The notes beneath the pieces are model-generated. The model was not told where the DNA came from, searched no databases, and was given only the letters and a program-made list of their open reading frames with translations. This document shows, one piece after another, positions 23,365 through 32,804 of a stretch of 64,000 nucleotides of DNA. The stretch is from Acidobacteriota bacterium. Its GTDB lineage: Bacteria; Acidobacteriota; Terriglobia; Acidiferrales; UBA7541. The stretch covers positions 62,001 through 126,000 of the forward strand of contig JABCZR010000003.1 of assembly GCA_013289585.1 (NCBI GenBank), written 5' to 3'. Made by a program: the position numbers and the translations under genes. Within the stretch, counting starts at the first letter, position 1; each line of letters starts with the position of its first letter.

Positions 23365-24888
23365 TCAGCGGAGTATCGCTGAAAACGTGCCATCGGCCAC
23401 CAGCGTTGACACCGCTTCAATCTCCGGCGCGAGCGGTCGGTCGTCGGTCACTTTGGCTGACTTGGCGCGCACCGCCGCATGTGCTTTCTTGGCCAGAGCC
23501 CCGGTCTGCAGCGGCGCAAGCAAATCGACGCCCTGGCACGCGCATAGCAGCTCAATCGCGATGATATGGCGGAGGTTCAGCAGCATGCGCTCGAGCCGCC
23601 TGGCTCCGCTCATCCCCATCGAGACGTAATCTTCCTGATTGCCCGAGGTAGAAATCGAATCTACCGAATGAGGCGTCGCCAGCGCCTTGTTCTCGCTGGT
23701 CAGCGCCGCCGCCGTTACCTGGGCAATCATGAATCCGGAATTCAGTCCCGGCTCCGGCGTCAAAAACGCCGGCAGCATGCTCGTCAAAGGATTCGTCATC
23801 TGCTCAATACGCCGCTCGACAATTCCTCCGAGCGTAGCGATGGCAATCGCCACCTGGTCCGCGGCCATCGCCAGCGGCTGCCCGTGAAAATTTCCTCCGC
23901 TGATGATGTCCCCGTCGTTCTCGTCTCGCACAAACACCAGCGGATTATCCGTCGCGCTGTTGAGTTCCACCGCGGCCATCTCCCGCGCCTGCGCCAGCGA
24001 ATCGCGCACTGCGCCATGCACCTGCGGCGTACATCGCAGACTATAAGCATCCTGCACACGGGCGTCTTTATCGGCGGAACGGTGCGACTCGCGAATCTGG
24101 CTGCCCTCATTCAGTTGCGCAAGATTTCGCGCCGTCGTAGCGGCTCCCGCGTATGCCCGCGCGTGCATGATCCGGGAATCGAATGCCCCCGGACTGCCGC
24201 GCAGCGCGTCCAGTGAAAGGGAAGCCGCCACATCCGCTGCGTCCACCAGATTATCCGCCTCGCGCAACGCCAGGCTCAGCAGCGCCAGCATTCCCTGCGT
24301 ACCGTTCAACAGCGAAAGCCCTTCCTTCGCTTCCAGTGGAACCGGGGTGATGACCGCGCGCTTCATCGCTTCGCTGCCAGCCAGAGTCTCTCCGCCAAAA
24401 ATTGCGCGGCCCTCGCCAATCACTACCTGCGCGAGATGTGCCAGTGGTGCAAGATCGCCGGAAGCTCCAACAGATCCTTGCGACGGAATCACAGGATGCA
24501 CTTTCGCATTCAACATCGCGCAAAGAGTTTCCACGACTTGCGGTCGAATTCCGCTCAATCCTTTTGCCAGCGCATTCGCGCGCAGCAGCATCATCGCGCG
24601 CGTCTCCGCCTCGCTCAGCGGCGCTCCAACGCCGCTTGCGTGCGAGCGCACCAGATTGACTTGCAACTGGCGGACTTGTTCCGTGGAAATGCGCACCGAG
24701 GCGAGTTTTCCGAAACCCGTATTGATGCCATAGGCTGTCGCGCCGGACCTCACCACGCGATCGACCACTGCGCGGGACGCCTTCATCCGCACGATTGCTT
24801 CAGGCGCCAGCGCGACGGCCTCTCCGTGCAGGGCCACCGCATAGAGTTGCTGAAACGTCAGATCATTGCCGTTCAGCGTGACGGTCAT
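23365..24888 (-). CDS. hutH: Histidine ammonia-lyase
   Basis: 507 residues, the usual HutH length. It deaminates histidine to urocanate using a self-made MIO cofactor from Ala142-Ser143-Gly144 in QGSVGASGDLAPLAH. TAYGINTGFGKLASV and NSATDNPLVF support HAL over related lyases. ATG 24888 is chosen because GGAG precedes it and it shares ATGA with the stop of the thioesterase gene; a longer frame upstream lies inside that gene. No other hut gene is in the window, so its place at the end of a leucine/acyl-CoA operon is unexpected. Confidence 0.94.
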   Translation of the reverse strand: MTVTLNGNDLTFQQLYAVALHGEAVALAPEAIVRMKASRAVVDRVVRSGATAYGINTGFGKLASVRISTEQVRQLQVNLVRSHASGVGAPLSEAETRAMMLLRANALAKGLSGIRPQVVETLCAMLNAKVHPVIPSQGSVGASGDLAPLAHLAQVVIGEGRAIFGGETLAGSEAMKRAVITPVPLEAKEGLSLLNGTQGMLALLSLALREADNLVDAADVAASLSLDALRGSPGAFDSRIMHARAYAGAATTARNLAQLNEGSQIRESHRSADKDARVQDAYSLRCTPQVHGAVRDSLAQAREMAAVELNSATDNPLVFVRDENDGDIISGGNFHGQPLAMAADQVAIAIATLGGIVERRIEQMTNPLTSMLPAFLTPEPGLNSGFMIAQVTAAALTSENKALATPHSVDSISTSGNQEDYVSMGMSGARRLERMLLNLRHIIAIELLCACQGVDLLAPLQTGALAKKAHAAVRAKSAKVTDDRPLAPEIEAVSTLVADGTFSAILR

Positions 24889-25337
24889 GCCATGCTCCGG
24901 TCCGGTTGTGGCGCGGCCACGGCATTGAAGATGCTGTGGTATTTCTTCGGCAGCATTTTCGGCCGTCCGTTGCGCCCGCAAATCACGTGCGTCGTCTCCC
25001 CATTTGCCAGGACTTTTCCATCGGCGTCGCGAATCACTTCATAGGAAAACTTGACCACGCGGTTGCGCGATTCCGCAATGCGCGTGCGAATGCGCAAAAC
25101 TTCGTCGTACACCGCCGAATGGTGATACCGGCAGTGCGCATCGGCAACCACGATGCGGCAATCGTCCTCTGCCTCCATGCGTTTGTATTCGAAGCCCAGC
25201 GCGCGCATCAGTTCGACGCGTCCGACCTCAAACCACACCAGGTAATTTGCGTGGTACACCACCCCCATCTGATCCGTCTCCGCATAGCGCACTCGTACCG
25301 TCGCGTCATGATATTCAATCATTCTCACGTCCGTCAT
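24885..25337 (-). CDS. Acyl-CoA thioesterase, hotdog fold (YbgC/4HBT type)
   Basis: 150 residues. The N-terminal VRVRYAETDQMGVVYHANYLVWFEVGR contains the catalytic Asp and the motif of 4-hydroxybenzoyl-CoA thioesterase-like proteins. It hydrolyses short-chain or aromatic acyl-CoA in the cytoplasm. Its start (25337) shares ATGA with the stop of the enoyl-CoA hydratase gene and its stop shares ATGA with hutH, so three genes are translationally coupled. It probably frees CoA during branched-chain degradation. Confidence 0.92.
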   Translation of the reverse strand: MTDVRMIEYHDATVRVRYAETDQMGVVYHANYLVWFEVGRVELMRALGFEYKRMEAEDDCRIVVADAHCRYHHSAVYDEVLRIRTRIAESRNRVVKFSYEVIRDADGKVLANGETTHVICGRNGRPKMLPKKYHSIFNAVAAPQPDRSMA

Positions 25338-26122
25338 TTTTCCGTGTCGCCCTGCCACACCGGCTTGCGCTTCTCGAGAAACGACGCAACACCTTCCTGA
25401 AAATCGGGTGTGCAGCGAATGCGCGCATTCTCCAGGATGGCGCGCTCCAAATCGTGATCCACGCTCGCCGCCGCTGAGGAGACGAGCAGCCGCTTCGAAC
25501 GAGCGAGACTGCTCGGACTCGCTGCGATCAGCAGGTCCGCAAGTTCATGTGCGCGTTCCATCAAGTGTTCAACGGGAACGACTTCGGACACGAGGCCGAA
25601 TTCCCTCGCTTCCGCCGCTTCGATGATGCGGCCCGTCAGCAGGAGATCGCGGCAGCGCTTCTCGCCGATCTGCCGCGTCAGGAATACCGAAACAATCGCC
25701 GGCAGGAATCCGATCTTTACTTCCGTGTAGCCGAATTTCGCTTCCGGCACGGCCAGGGTGAAATCGCACAGCGTCGCAAGCCCGCAGCCTCCTGCGTAAG
25801 CCGCGCCGTTCACTGCTGCGATCAGCGGTCGTGGATAGCTCCAAACCCTGCGAAAAAGTTTGGCAATTCGCCGCGAATCCTCCTGGTTTTCCGCGGGAGA
25901 TTGTTTGGCGATCGCCGCAAGCATGTCCAGATCCATGCCGGCGCAAAAGGCTTTTCCCGCGCCGGTCAGGATCACCACGCGGGCGTGAGTTTTTTCGATT
26001 TCATCCAGTGCCGTCTGCACTTCCGCCATCATTGTTGTGGAGATGGCGTTGCGCTTGTCTGGCCGATTCAGCGTGATGCTGGCGAGATTTCCGGTAATAT
26101 CGAGAAGAAGTGTTGAATACAT
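25334..26122 (-). CDS. Enoyl-CoA hydratase/isomerase (methylglutaconyl-CoA hydratase-like)
   Basis: 262 residues of the crotonase fold: oxyanion-hole segments KAFCAGMDLDML and NGAAYAGGCGLATLCDF, with FGYTEVKIGFLPAIVSVFL nearby. The operon also encodes a biotin-dependent carboxyltransferase and HMG-CoA lyase, the enzymes before and after 3-methylglutaconyl-CoA hydration in leucine catabolism. That step is therefore the most likely reaction, inferred from context. It lies 15 bp after the lyase gene, with GAGGGG upstream of the ATG. Confidence 0.92.
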   Translation of the reverse strand: MYSTLLLDITGNLASITLNRPDKRNAISTTMMAEVQTALDEIEKTHARVVILTGAGKAFCAGMDLDMLAAIAKQSPAENQEDSRRIAKLFRRVWSYPRPLIAAVNGAAYAGGCGLATLCDFTLAVPEAKFGYTEVKIGFLPAIVSVFLTRQIGEKRCRDLLLTGRIIEAAEAREFGLVSEVVPVEHLMERAHELADLLIAASPSSLARSKRLLVSSAAASVDHDLERAILENARIRCTPDFQEGVASFLEKRKPVWQGDTEK

Positions 26123-26137
26123 AGCGAGAACCCCTCC

Positions 26138-27034
26138 TCAGTTCGCAAGTGGCGCATGCGCGTATTTCGCGCGAATTTCGTTGGTCATTTCGAGTACCTT
26201 GCTCAACCGCGACGATTCGATGCCGGGATCGGCGCCCGCTTTGCGTAACGCGGCCAAAACATCCTCGGTCGCGATGTTGCCGACCAGATTGTCTCCTGCA
26301 AAGGGGCATCCGCCAAGCCCCGTCAGCGCGCTCTCAAACTTTCTGCAGCCCGCTTCGTACGCCGCGAGAATCTTTTCCTCCGCATTCTCGGGTCTGCTGT
26401 GCAAATGCACGCCCAACTCGATCCCCGCAACGTGATCCCTTACGCTGCGATACAAATCGCCGACAAGCTGAGGTGACGCATTGCCCACGGTATCGGCCAG
26501 CGAAACCGTTCGTACGCGAATATCTTTGAGCCATTCCAGAGTGTCCGCAACAATTTCTGGTCCCCACGGCTCATCGTACGGATTTCCAAACGCCATCGAA
26601 ATGTAGATCACCAGATCGCGCTTCGCCGCGGTCGTTTCCTTCCTGAGTTTCTCCACCAGCTTTCGCGATTCGTCGCGCGTCATGTTGGCATTCGCCCGCC
26701 GGAAATACGCGGAAATCGAATACGGATAACCAATCGTCGTCACGCCCGGCGTCGCCAGCGCCCGCTCCAATCCTTTTTCATTCACCACAATCCCGATGAT
26801 TTCTGGCGGCTCAATTCCAGCGGGAAGGGAAACATTCAGTTTCGCCATCACCTCTTCACTGTCCGCCATCTGCTTCACATGTTTCGGCGAAACAAAACTA
26901 ACTGCATCAATGTGCCTGAATCCGGCGGCAATCAATTCGTTTAAGTATTCCGCTTTGTACTCCGTAGGAATCAGGTCCGGCAATCCCTGCCAAGCATCCC
27001 GCGGGCATTCCACCAACTTAACCACTTGGCTCAT
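26138..27034 (-). CDS. Hydroxymethylglutaryl-CoA lyase
   Basis: 298 residues. A TIM-barrel HMGL-like enzyme cleaving HMG-CoA to acetyl-CoA and acetoacetate, the last step of leucine degradation. Typical segments are VKLVECPRDAWQG at the N-terminus (the usual EVGPRDGLQ region; here VECPRDAWQ), FRHIDAVSFVSPKHV, GVHLHSRPENAEEKI and the signature FESALTGLGGCPFAGDNLVGNIATE with its catalytic Cys. ATG 27034 with AAAGGA upstream is used. Its start overlaps the end of the small membrane-protein gene by 17 bp. Confidence 0.94.
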   Translation of the reverse strand: MSQVVKLVECPRDAWQGLPDLIPTEYKAEYLNELIAAGFRHIDAVSFVSPKHVKQMADSEEVMAKLNVSLPAGIEPPEIIGIVVNEKGLERALATPGVTTIGYPYSISAYFRRANANMTRDESRKLVEKLRKETTAAKRDLVIYISMAFGNPYDEPWGPEIVADTLEWLKDIRVRTVSLADTVGNASPQLVGDLYRSVRDHVAGIELGVHLHSRPENAEEKILAAYEAGCRKFESALTGLGGCPFAGDNLVGNIATEDVLAALRKAGADPGIESSRLSKVLEMTNEIRAKYAHAPLAN

Positions 27035-27260
27035 CAATGTTCCTTTGTCTCCAGCGTGCGAAATCAACGGCCGCCAGTACAGCGCCCAAAGACACTGCAA
27101 CGAGAGAGACCCAAGTCAGGATTGCTACATAGGTTGGTGACGTCGCCTCAAGAGCCATCGGGCTAGATTTCATTTTTTGGATCCAGTGATGCTCTTGCCA
27201 AAACGAGAAACTCAACCAGCATAGAGCTGGCAAGAAAATAACAAGCCCTCGCAGTCTCAT
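27018..27260 (-). CDS. Small two-helix membrane protein in leucine operon
   Basis: 80 residues with two hydrophobic segments (LVIFLPALCWLSFSFW near the N-terminus and YVAILTWVSLVAVSLGAVLAAV near residues 43-65) and a charged end. Its ATG overlaps the stop of the carboxyltransferase gene (TAATG), and its 3' end overlaps the HMG-CoA lyase gene. The coupling on both sides supports real translation. No family is recognised. It could be a membrane anchor for the pathway or an unrelated passenger. Confidence 0.6.
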   Translation of the reverse strand: MRLRGLVIFLPALCWLSFSFWQEHHWIQKMKSSPMALEATSPTYVAILTWVSLVAVSLGAVLAAVDFARWRQRNIDEPSG

Positions 27261-28936
27261 TAGGTTTGCAGAACCCCCGTCTTAAATTCACGGATGTCGG
27301 GGTTTAGCGCGGCGGCCTCGAGGGCCCAAATCAGTGCGTCGCGCGTGTGGGCGGGATCAATGATGGCATCGACCCAGAGGCGGGCGGCGGCGTAGCGCGG
27401 GTCGGTTTGATGTTCGTAAGTAGCGCGGACGGAGTCGTACAATTCTTTTTTTAGTTTTTCATCGACTTTTTTGCCGGCGCGTTCAAGTTGCTTCAATTTT
27501 ATTTCAACTAGGGTGCTGGCGGCGGCGTCACCGCTCATTACTGCAAAACGCGCGGTGGGCCAGGCGAACATGAAGCGCGGGTCGTAGGCTTTGCCACACA
27601 TGGCGTAATTTCCCGCACCGAAACTGCCTCCGCAAATCACCGTGATTTTCGGAACGACGCTGTTCGCCACGGCGTTCACCATTTTCGCGCCGGCGCGGAT
27701 GATGCCGCTCCACTCCGCATCTTTCCCGACCATAAATCCGTTCACGTCGTGGAGAAAAATGAGCGGAATACGATTCTGGTTGCAGTCCAGAATAAACCGC
27801 GCGGCTTTTTCCGCGGACTCGGTGTAAATCACGCCGCCGAATTCCATGCGCTTCTGATCCGAGCCGCGCGCCAGTGTCTGCACGTGTTTTTTCTGATTTG
27901 CGACGATGCCGACGGCCCAACCGCCGATTCGTGAATAGCCGCAGAGCAGCGTTTCGCCATACTCCGCGCGATATTCTTCGAATTCCCCGGCGTCCACGAT
28001 GCGGGCAAGGATTTCGCGCATATCGTATTGCTTGCCGGGATCGCTCGAGAAAATTCCGTAAATCTCTTCGCGGGAATAGAGCGGGTCTCGCGCCTTAGTA
28101 TGGCTGAACGGCGAAGGATTGGGCGCGCCCATTTTGTCCACCAGCGCGCGGATTCGAACGATACACGCGTCATCATCGGGCTCGCGGAAATCAACCGTAC
28201 CGCTGATCTGGGCGTGCATTTTTGCCCCGCCCAGGTCTTCGGCGGAAGTTTTCTGGCCGATGGCCGCCTGCACCAGCGCCGGTCCGGCAAGAAATAATCC
28301 GGAACCCTCGGTCATCAAAATGTGATCGCACATCACCGGGAGATACGCGCCGCCGGCGACGCACATGCCCATGATGGCGGTGATTTGCGGGATACCCATA
28401 GCGCTCATGACCGCGTTGTTTCGAAACACACGGCCAAAATCATCGGTATCTGGGAAAACGTCTTCCTGGAGCGGCAAAAAAACACCTGCGGAATCCACCA
28501 GGTAAATCGTAGGAATTCTGTTTTCGACGGCGATGTTTTGCGCGCGAATCACTTTCTTCGCGGTCATGGGGAAAAATGCGCCGGCTTTTACGGTGGCGTC
28601 GTTGGCGATGAGCATGAAGGTGCGCCCGCAAACTTTCGCAAGCCCGGTCACGGTTCCTGCTGACGGAGCGCCGCCCCATTCTTCATACATTTCGAACGCG
28701 GCGTAGATTCCGAGTTCGAAGAACTGCGAACCCGGGTCGATCAGCTTGGCGATGCGTTCACGCGCAGTCAGACGACCTTTTTTGTGCTGCGCTTCGATGG
28801 CCTTCGCGCCACCGCCCTGGAGAATTTGCTCTTCCTCATTCTTGATGCTGGTCAGCAAATCGACGACGTTGCGGGCATTCTTGGCAAATTCAGCCGATTT
28901 GGAATTGACGCTCGTCTTCAGAACCGAAGCGGACAC
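27260..28936 (-). CDS. Biotin-dependent acyl-CoA carboxylase, carboxyltransferase subunit
   Basis: 558 residues with both carboxyltransferase halves. The N-terminal half has KKGRLTARERIAKLIDPGS, GTVTGLAKVCGR and YLVDSAGVFLPLQ; the C-terminal half has IPLIFLHDVNGFMVG and CGGSFGAGNYAMCGKAYDPRFMFAWP. Both resemble the beta subunit of 3-methylcrotonyl-CoA carboxylase more than propionyl-CoA carboxylase. GTG start with GTGAGG upstream. Adjacent HMG-CoA lyase and hydratase genes support leucine degradation. The biotin-carrying alpha subunit is not in this window. Confidence 0.92.
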   Translation of the reverse strand: MSASVLKTSVNSKSAEFAKNARNVVDLLTSIKNEEEQILQGGGAKAIEAQHKKGRLTARERIAKLIDPGSQFFELGIYAAFEMYEEWGGAPSAGTVTGLAKVCGRTFMLIANDATVKAGAFFPMTAKKVIRAQNIAVENRIPTIYLVDSAGVFLPLQEDVFPDTDDFGRVFRNNAVMSAMGIPQITAIMGMCVAGGAYLPVMCDHILMTEGSGLFLAGPALVQAAIGQKTSAEDLGGAKMHAQISGTVDFREPDDDACIVRIRALVDKMGAPNPSPFSHTKARDPLYSREEIYGIFSSDPGKQYDMREILARIVDAGEFEEYRAEYGETLLCGYSRIGGWAVGIVANQKKHVQTLARGSDQKRMEFGGVIYTESAEKAARFILDCNQNRIPLIFLHDVNGFMVGKDAEWSGIIRAGAKMVNAVANSVVPKITVICGGSFGAGNYAMCGKAYDPRFMFAWPTARFAVMSGDAAASTLVEIKLKQLERAGKKVDEKLKKELYDSVRATYEHQTDPRYAAARLWVDAIIDPAHTRDALIWALEAAALNPDIREFKTGVLQT

Positions 28937-29122
28937 GCGGCAACCTCACGAACAAACGATCTGGAAATGTAAGCCAGGATACAGACAGCCCGACAAACCA
29001 AGTGTCACAGTATACGAGGTTTGGCCGGGATTGTGCGAACCGTGGGAAGCTCCGGGAAAGCGCAGGCCTGCGCGCTTGTCTCGCAGCGAGCGCTCGCGAG
29101 GCCTACGCTTCGTGGCCGGGCG

Positions 29123-29587
29123 CTAGCGTCCGTAAGCCAGGCGGTAGACCAGCCAGCAGCAAAGCGAAGTCAAGAAACGGAAGTTGAGAAGCGGGAATAA
29201 GACTTCGAGAACAAGCGACAACATCTGGTCCTCGGTCGGAGAAGCAATGGCTGCGGCGAGAGTGAGCGGCAGGGCAAGGAAGATGCAGGAGGTAAGATCC
29301 TGAAGGAGCTGCAGAATCACCGGAAGTGGGTGTGATGCAGTACCCTCGGGCTTGGCCGCGAGATTCTTCTGGCGCTCGATGGTTCGGGCGATCAGCCCGA
29401 CCACGCCGATGCCAAAGAACATCGGCCAGTGGAAGAAAAAATGTTCGAGAGGGCGGAACAGCCAGACGAGCAGACCGATGCCTGCGCCAAGGAGATACAG
29501 CTCGGGGCGCAAAGGCTTTGCCAGATTTCTTAGATAGAGTGAATCAAAGAACTGGCTCTTCAAGGATTTTCTTTCGAAAACGGGCAT
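29123..29587 (-). CDS. Hypothetical membrane protein
   Basis: 154 residues, not assigned to a family. Hydrophobic segments at about residues 30-45 (LYLLGAGIGLLVWLF), 52-66 (WPMFFGIGVVGLIA), 98-113 (CIFLALPLTLAAAIAS) and 120-150 suggest four helices. AAGGAACAG before the ATG supports the start. It stands alone between two gaps, with GC-rich palindromes just downstream (for example GCGCAGGCCTGCGC at 29060-29073). Confidence 0.62.
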   Translation of the reverse strand: MPVFERKSLKSQFFDSLYLRNLAKPLRPELYLLGAGIGLLVWLFRPLEHFFFHWPMFFGIGVVGLIARTIERQKNLAAKPEGTASHPLPVILQLLQDLTSCIFLALPLTLAAAIASPTEDQMLSLVLEVLFPLLNFRFLTSLCCWLVYRLAYGR

Positions 29588-29873
29588 GGATCTGTTCCTT
29601 ATTGTTTATTTATCACGCGGTCAGACATTCGAGGGCGAAATCCATGCCTGGCGGTGAGGAGTTGCCAATAGCTGTTCGAAGACAAGCTAAGCCAGATGCA
29701 AGCTCGCAGATTTCAGACTGGCTGCACGAATCTCGCGAACCGCATTGAAGCGCAATTGCGAGCTATTTGAGCTGACACAGAAGCAAGGTAAGCTATTCGA
29801 CGGGTTTCTGGACCGATAGCGGTTGGTGACTGTTACCGAAGCATTGCGTCAGATGGCATCGAGAGGAAAAGTC

Positions 29874-32771
29874 ATGAATCGTTTCTGCAGGAAAGAATTT
29901 CAGGTTGCGCTGCTGTGCGCGCTAGCGATGGTGACGGGCGCATCCGGGCAGACGCAGGCACCACCGAAGACGCCAGCAAAGACATCAGCGCAGGCGCCAG
30001 CAACGGCGAAACCCGCGGCCAAACCTGCGCCCAAAATGCCCCCGCTGGAAGTGCCAGAGCTGAAGTTCGAAAAATACACGCTCGATAACGGACTGGAAGT
30101 TATCCTTTCCGAGGATCACCGGCTGCCGATGGTGGCGGTGAACCTGTGGTATCACGTCGGTCCGGCAAACGAACTGCCGGGGAGAACGGGGTTCGCGCAC
30201 TTGTTCGAACACATGATGTTCGAAGGATCGAGGCACGTGCCGGGCAGCGCACACTTCCACCAACTCGAAGCGGCAGGCGCTTCGGACATCAACGGCACAA
30301 CGGATTTTGACCGGACGAACTATTTCGAGACGCTGCCTTCGAATCAACTGGAATTGGCGTTATGGCTGGAATCCGACCGCATGGGTTATCTGCCGGACAA
30401 GCTGGACCAAGCCAACCTTTCGAATCAGCAGGACGTGGTCCGAAACGAGCGGCGGCAAAGCGTAGAGAACGCTCCATACGGCGTGGTGGAAGAAGGGATG
30501 TTTCACCAACTATTTCCGAAGGAGCATCCATATTACGCCGACGTGATCGGGTCGCACCAGGACATTCAGTCGGCACAGCTTCAGGACGTGCGAAATTTCT
30601 TCAAACTCTATTACGCGCCAAACAACGCGAGCCTGGCGATCGTCGGCGATTTCGATCCCGAAAAGGCGCGTGAACTGGTGCAGAAATATTTCGGGCCGCT
30701 GAAGCGCGGCGAGGATGTGCCCAAGATCAAGGCGCACACTCCGCCAATTACCTCCGAGCGGCGCGCCATCATCCAGGACAACGTGCAATTGCCGCGCGTG
30801 TACATGGCGTGGCTGACGTCTCCGATCTACAAACCCGGCGACGCGGAAGCGGACCTGGCGGCAACGATTCTGGGAGGAGGAAAGTCCAGCCTGCTGTACA
30901 AGAAACTGGTTTATGAGAAACAGATTGCTCTCGACGTCTCCGCGAACCAGCAGTCGCTGATTCTAGGATCGGTCTTCGAGATTCAAGCGACGGCCAAGCC
31001 GGGCGTGAAGCCCGAGGAGCTGGAGAAGGCCATCAACGCGGAACTCGAATTATTCCGCAAAGAAGGTCCGACGGCGGCGGAACTCAGCCGGGCGCAAAAC
31101 GTCATCGAGTCCAGAATCATCGCGAGACTGGAAACGCTCGGCGGATTTGGAGGAGTGGCGGACCGCCTGAACGGCTACAACCATTATCTGGGCACGCCGG
31201 ATTTTCTGGCTGCGGATATCGCGCGGTATGAGGATGCGTCCGCTGCGGCGGTAAAAGCCTTTGCCCAGGGCCAGCTCAACTCGAACCAGCGAGTGGTGGT
31301 GTATGGAATTCCTGGCAAGCAGGATCTCGGCGCGGAAGTGCCGACACCGAAAGCGGAGCAAAAAGACACTGCCAAGAACGGTGGGGAGCCTGTAAACGCG
31401 GACGCACCCTGGCGCAACGAAGCGCCCAAGCCCGGGCCGGCGAGCGCGCTGCATTTGCCGGTGCCAGAGCAATTCAAGCTTTCGAACGGGATGACGGTGC
31501 TTTTCACGGAACGGCCAGGACTGCCGCTAGTGGCGGCGGATCTGGTTTTCCGGGCAGGAAGCGGAGCGAATCCCGTGGACCGTCCGGGGCTGGCAAGCGT
31601 GACGGCGCGGATGTTGCAGCAAGGGACGACGAAGCGAAACGCGCTGCAGATTGCGGATCGCGCCGCGGATCTCGGCGCAACGCTGGGTTCGAATGCTTCG
31701 ACGGATGATTCCGTGGTATCAACGCGGTCGCTGACGAGAAGTTTTTCGGAAGCGCTGGAGCTGCTCGCGGACGTGGCGCTGCATCCGAACTTCCCGCAAG
31801 CAGAGCTGGAGAGAGTGCGGTCTGAGAGACTGGCCGCATTGGTTCAGGAAAAAGACGATCCGAATGCAGCGGCGATGCGAGTTGCACTTCTGTCGCTCTA
31901 TGGCGCACACAGTACGTATGGCTATCCGGGTTCAGGAACGGCCGAGTCCCTCAAGGCGATTTCGCGCGAGGAGCTCCAGTACTTTTGGCAACAATACTAT
32001 GTTCCGAATGAAGCGGCGCTGGTCGTGGCTGGGAATATCAAGCTGGCGGTGCTGAAGCCGCTGCTCGAAAAAGAGTTTGGTGAATGGAAGGCGAGCAAAT
32101 CGTCGCTGCCGGCGATCGCAGCGCCGGAGACGACGGATGCGCGGCTGATCATCGTGGACCGCCCGGGAGCGCCGCAAACTACCGTAGCGTGTATCGAGAT
32201 TGGAGCGGCGCGCTCCACACCGGACTATCCACAGCTTGAAGTGATGAATACGGATCTGGGAGGGCTGTTTTCCAGCCGAATCAACATGAACCTGCGCGAG
32301 GTGCACGGGTATACGTACGGAGCGGGCTCCTTGTTTATCTATTACCGCGCTCCAGGGCCGTTCATAGCATACTCCGACGTGCGAACGGATGTGACGGCGC
32401 CGGCGACTTCAGAGATATTCAACGAATTGAAGCGCGCCCGGGATACGGAGATGGTTCCAGCGGAACTGATCCTTTCAAAAGACTCGATTGCGCGGTCGCT
32501 GCCGGGACGATTCGAACGGGGGTCGGAAGCAGCGGGGAGCTTTGCGGAACTTTTCACGTACAATTTGCCGCTGGATTACTTTTCAAATCTGCCGGACAAG
32601 ATAAATGCGGTTACGGCGGCGCAGGCACAGGCAGCGGCGCAGAAGTATATTCATCCGGAGAAAATGATCGTGCTGGCGGTGGGCGACCGCGCGAAAATCG
32701 AGGCCGACCTGAAAAAATTGAACCTCGGCAAGATCGAGATTCGCGACAGCGAGGGAAAGATAGTTCCTTAG
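29874..32771 (+). CDS. M16 family zinc peptidase, fused two-domain form
   Basis: 965 residues with a signal peptide (cleaved near ASG-Q26) and a Pro/Ala/Lys-rich linker. The first M16 half has the inverted zinc motif H109-L-F-E112-H113 (GFAHLFEHMMFEG) and the distal Glu in VVRNERRQS. The second half, from about residue 540 (FKLSNGMTVLFTERPG), lacks HxxEH, as in the inactive partner subunit of PMPCB/PqqF-type proteases. The fusion gives one catalytic and one structural half, probably in the periplasm. ATG 29874 has AGAGGA upstream. The gap to the acetyltransferase gene is 33 bp. Confidence 0.93.
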   Translation: MNRFCRKEFQVALLCALAMVTGASGQTQAPPKTPAKTSAQAPATAKPAAKPAPKMPPLEVPELKFEKYTLDNGLEVILSEDHRLPMVAVNLWYHVGPANELPGRTGFAHLFEHMMFEGSRHVPGSAHFHQLEAAGASDINGTTDFDRTNYFETLPSNQLELALWLESDRMGYLPDKLDQANLSNQQDVVRNERRQSVENAPYGVVEEGMFHQLFPKEHPYYADVIGSHQDIQSAQLQDVRNFFKLYYAPNNASLAIVGDFDPEKARELVQKYFGPLKRGEDVPKIKAHTPPITSERRAIIQDNVQLPRVYMAWLTSPIYKPGDAEADLAATILGGGKSSLLYKKLVYEKQIALDVSANQQSLILGSVFEIQATAKPGVKPEELEKAINAELELFRKEGPTAAELSRAQNVIESRIIARLETLGGFGGVADRLNGYNHYLGTPDFLAADIARYEDASAAAVKAFAQGQLNSNQRVVVYGIPGKQDLGAEVPTPKAEQKDTAKNGGEPVNADAPWRNEAPKPGPASALHLPVPEQFKLSNGMTVLFTERPGLPLVAADLVFRAGSGANPVDRPGLASVTARMLQQGTTKRNALQIADRAADLGATLGSNASTDDSVVSTRSLTRSFSEALELLADVALHPNFPQAELERVRSERLAALVQEKDDPNAAAMRVALLSLYGAHSTYGYPGSGTAESLKAISREELQYFWQQYYVPNEAALVVAGNIKLAVLKPLLEKEFGEWKASKSSLPAIAAPETTDARLIIVDRPGAPQTTVACIEIGAARSTPDYPQLEVMNTDLGGLFSSRINMNLREVHGYTYGAGSLFIYYRAPGPFIAYSDVRTDVTAPATSEIFNELKRARDTEMVPAELILSKDSIARSLPGRFERGSEAAGSFAELFTYNLPLDYFSNLPDKINAVTAAQAQAAAQKYIHPEKMIVLAVGDRAKIEADLKKLNLGKIEIRDSEGKIVP

Positions 32772-32804
32772 AAGGTCGACTGCAAGAAAAGCCATGAAAC
32801 CCAT

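Noticed and set aside
29060-29073. GCGCAGGCCTGCGC palindrome as a terminator or operator
   Set aside because: No T-run on either strand, no second copy and no suitably placed promoter; left as a GC-rich palindrome.
27000-29900. A chromosomal replication origin at the composition switch
   Set aside because: No dnaA/dnaN genes, DnaA-box cluster or strongly AT-rich unwinding element was found; only the skew change is reported.
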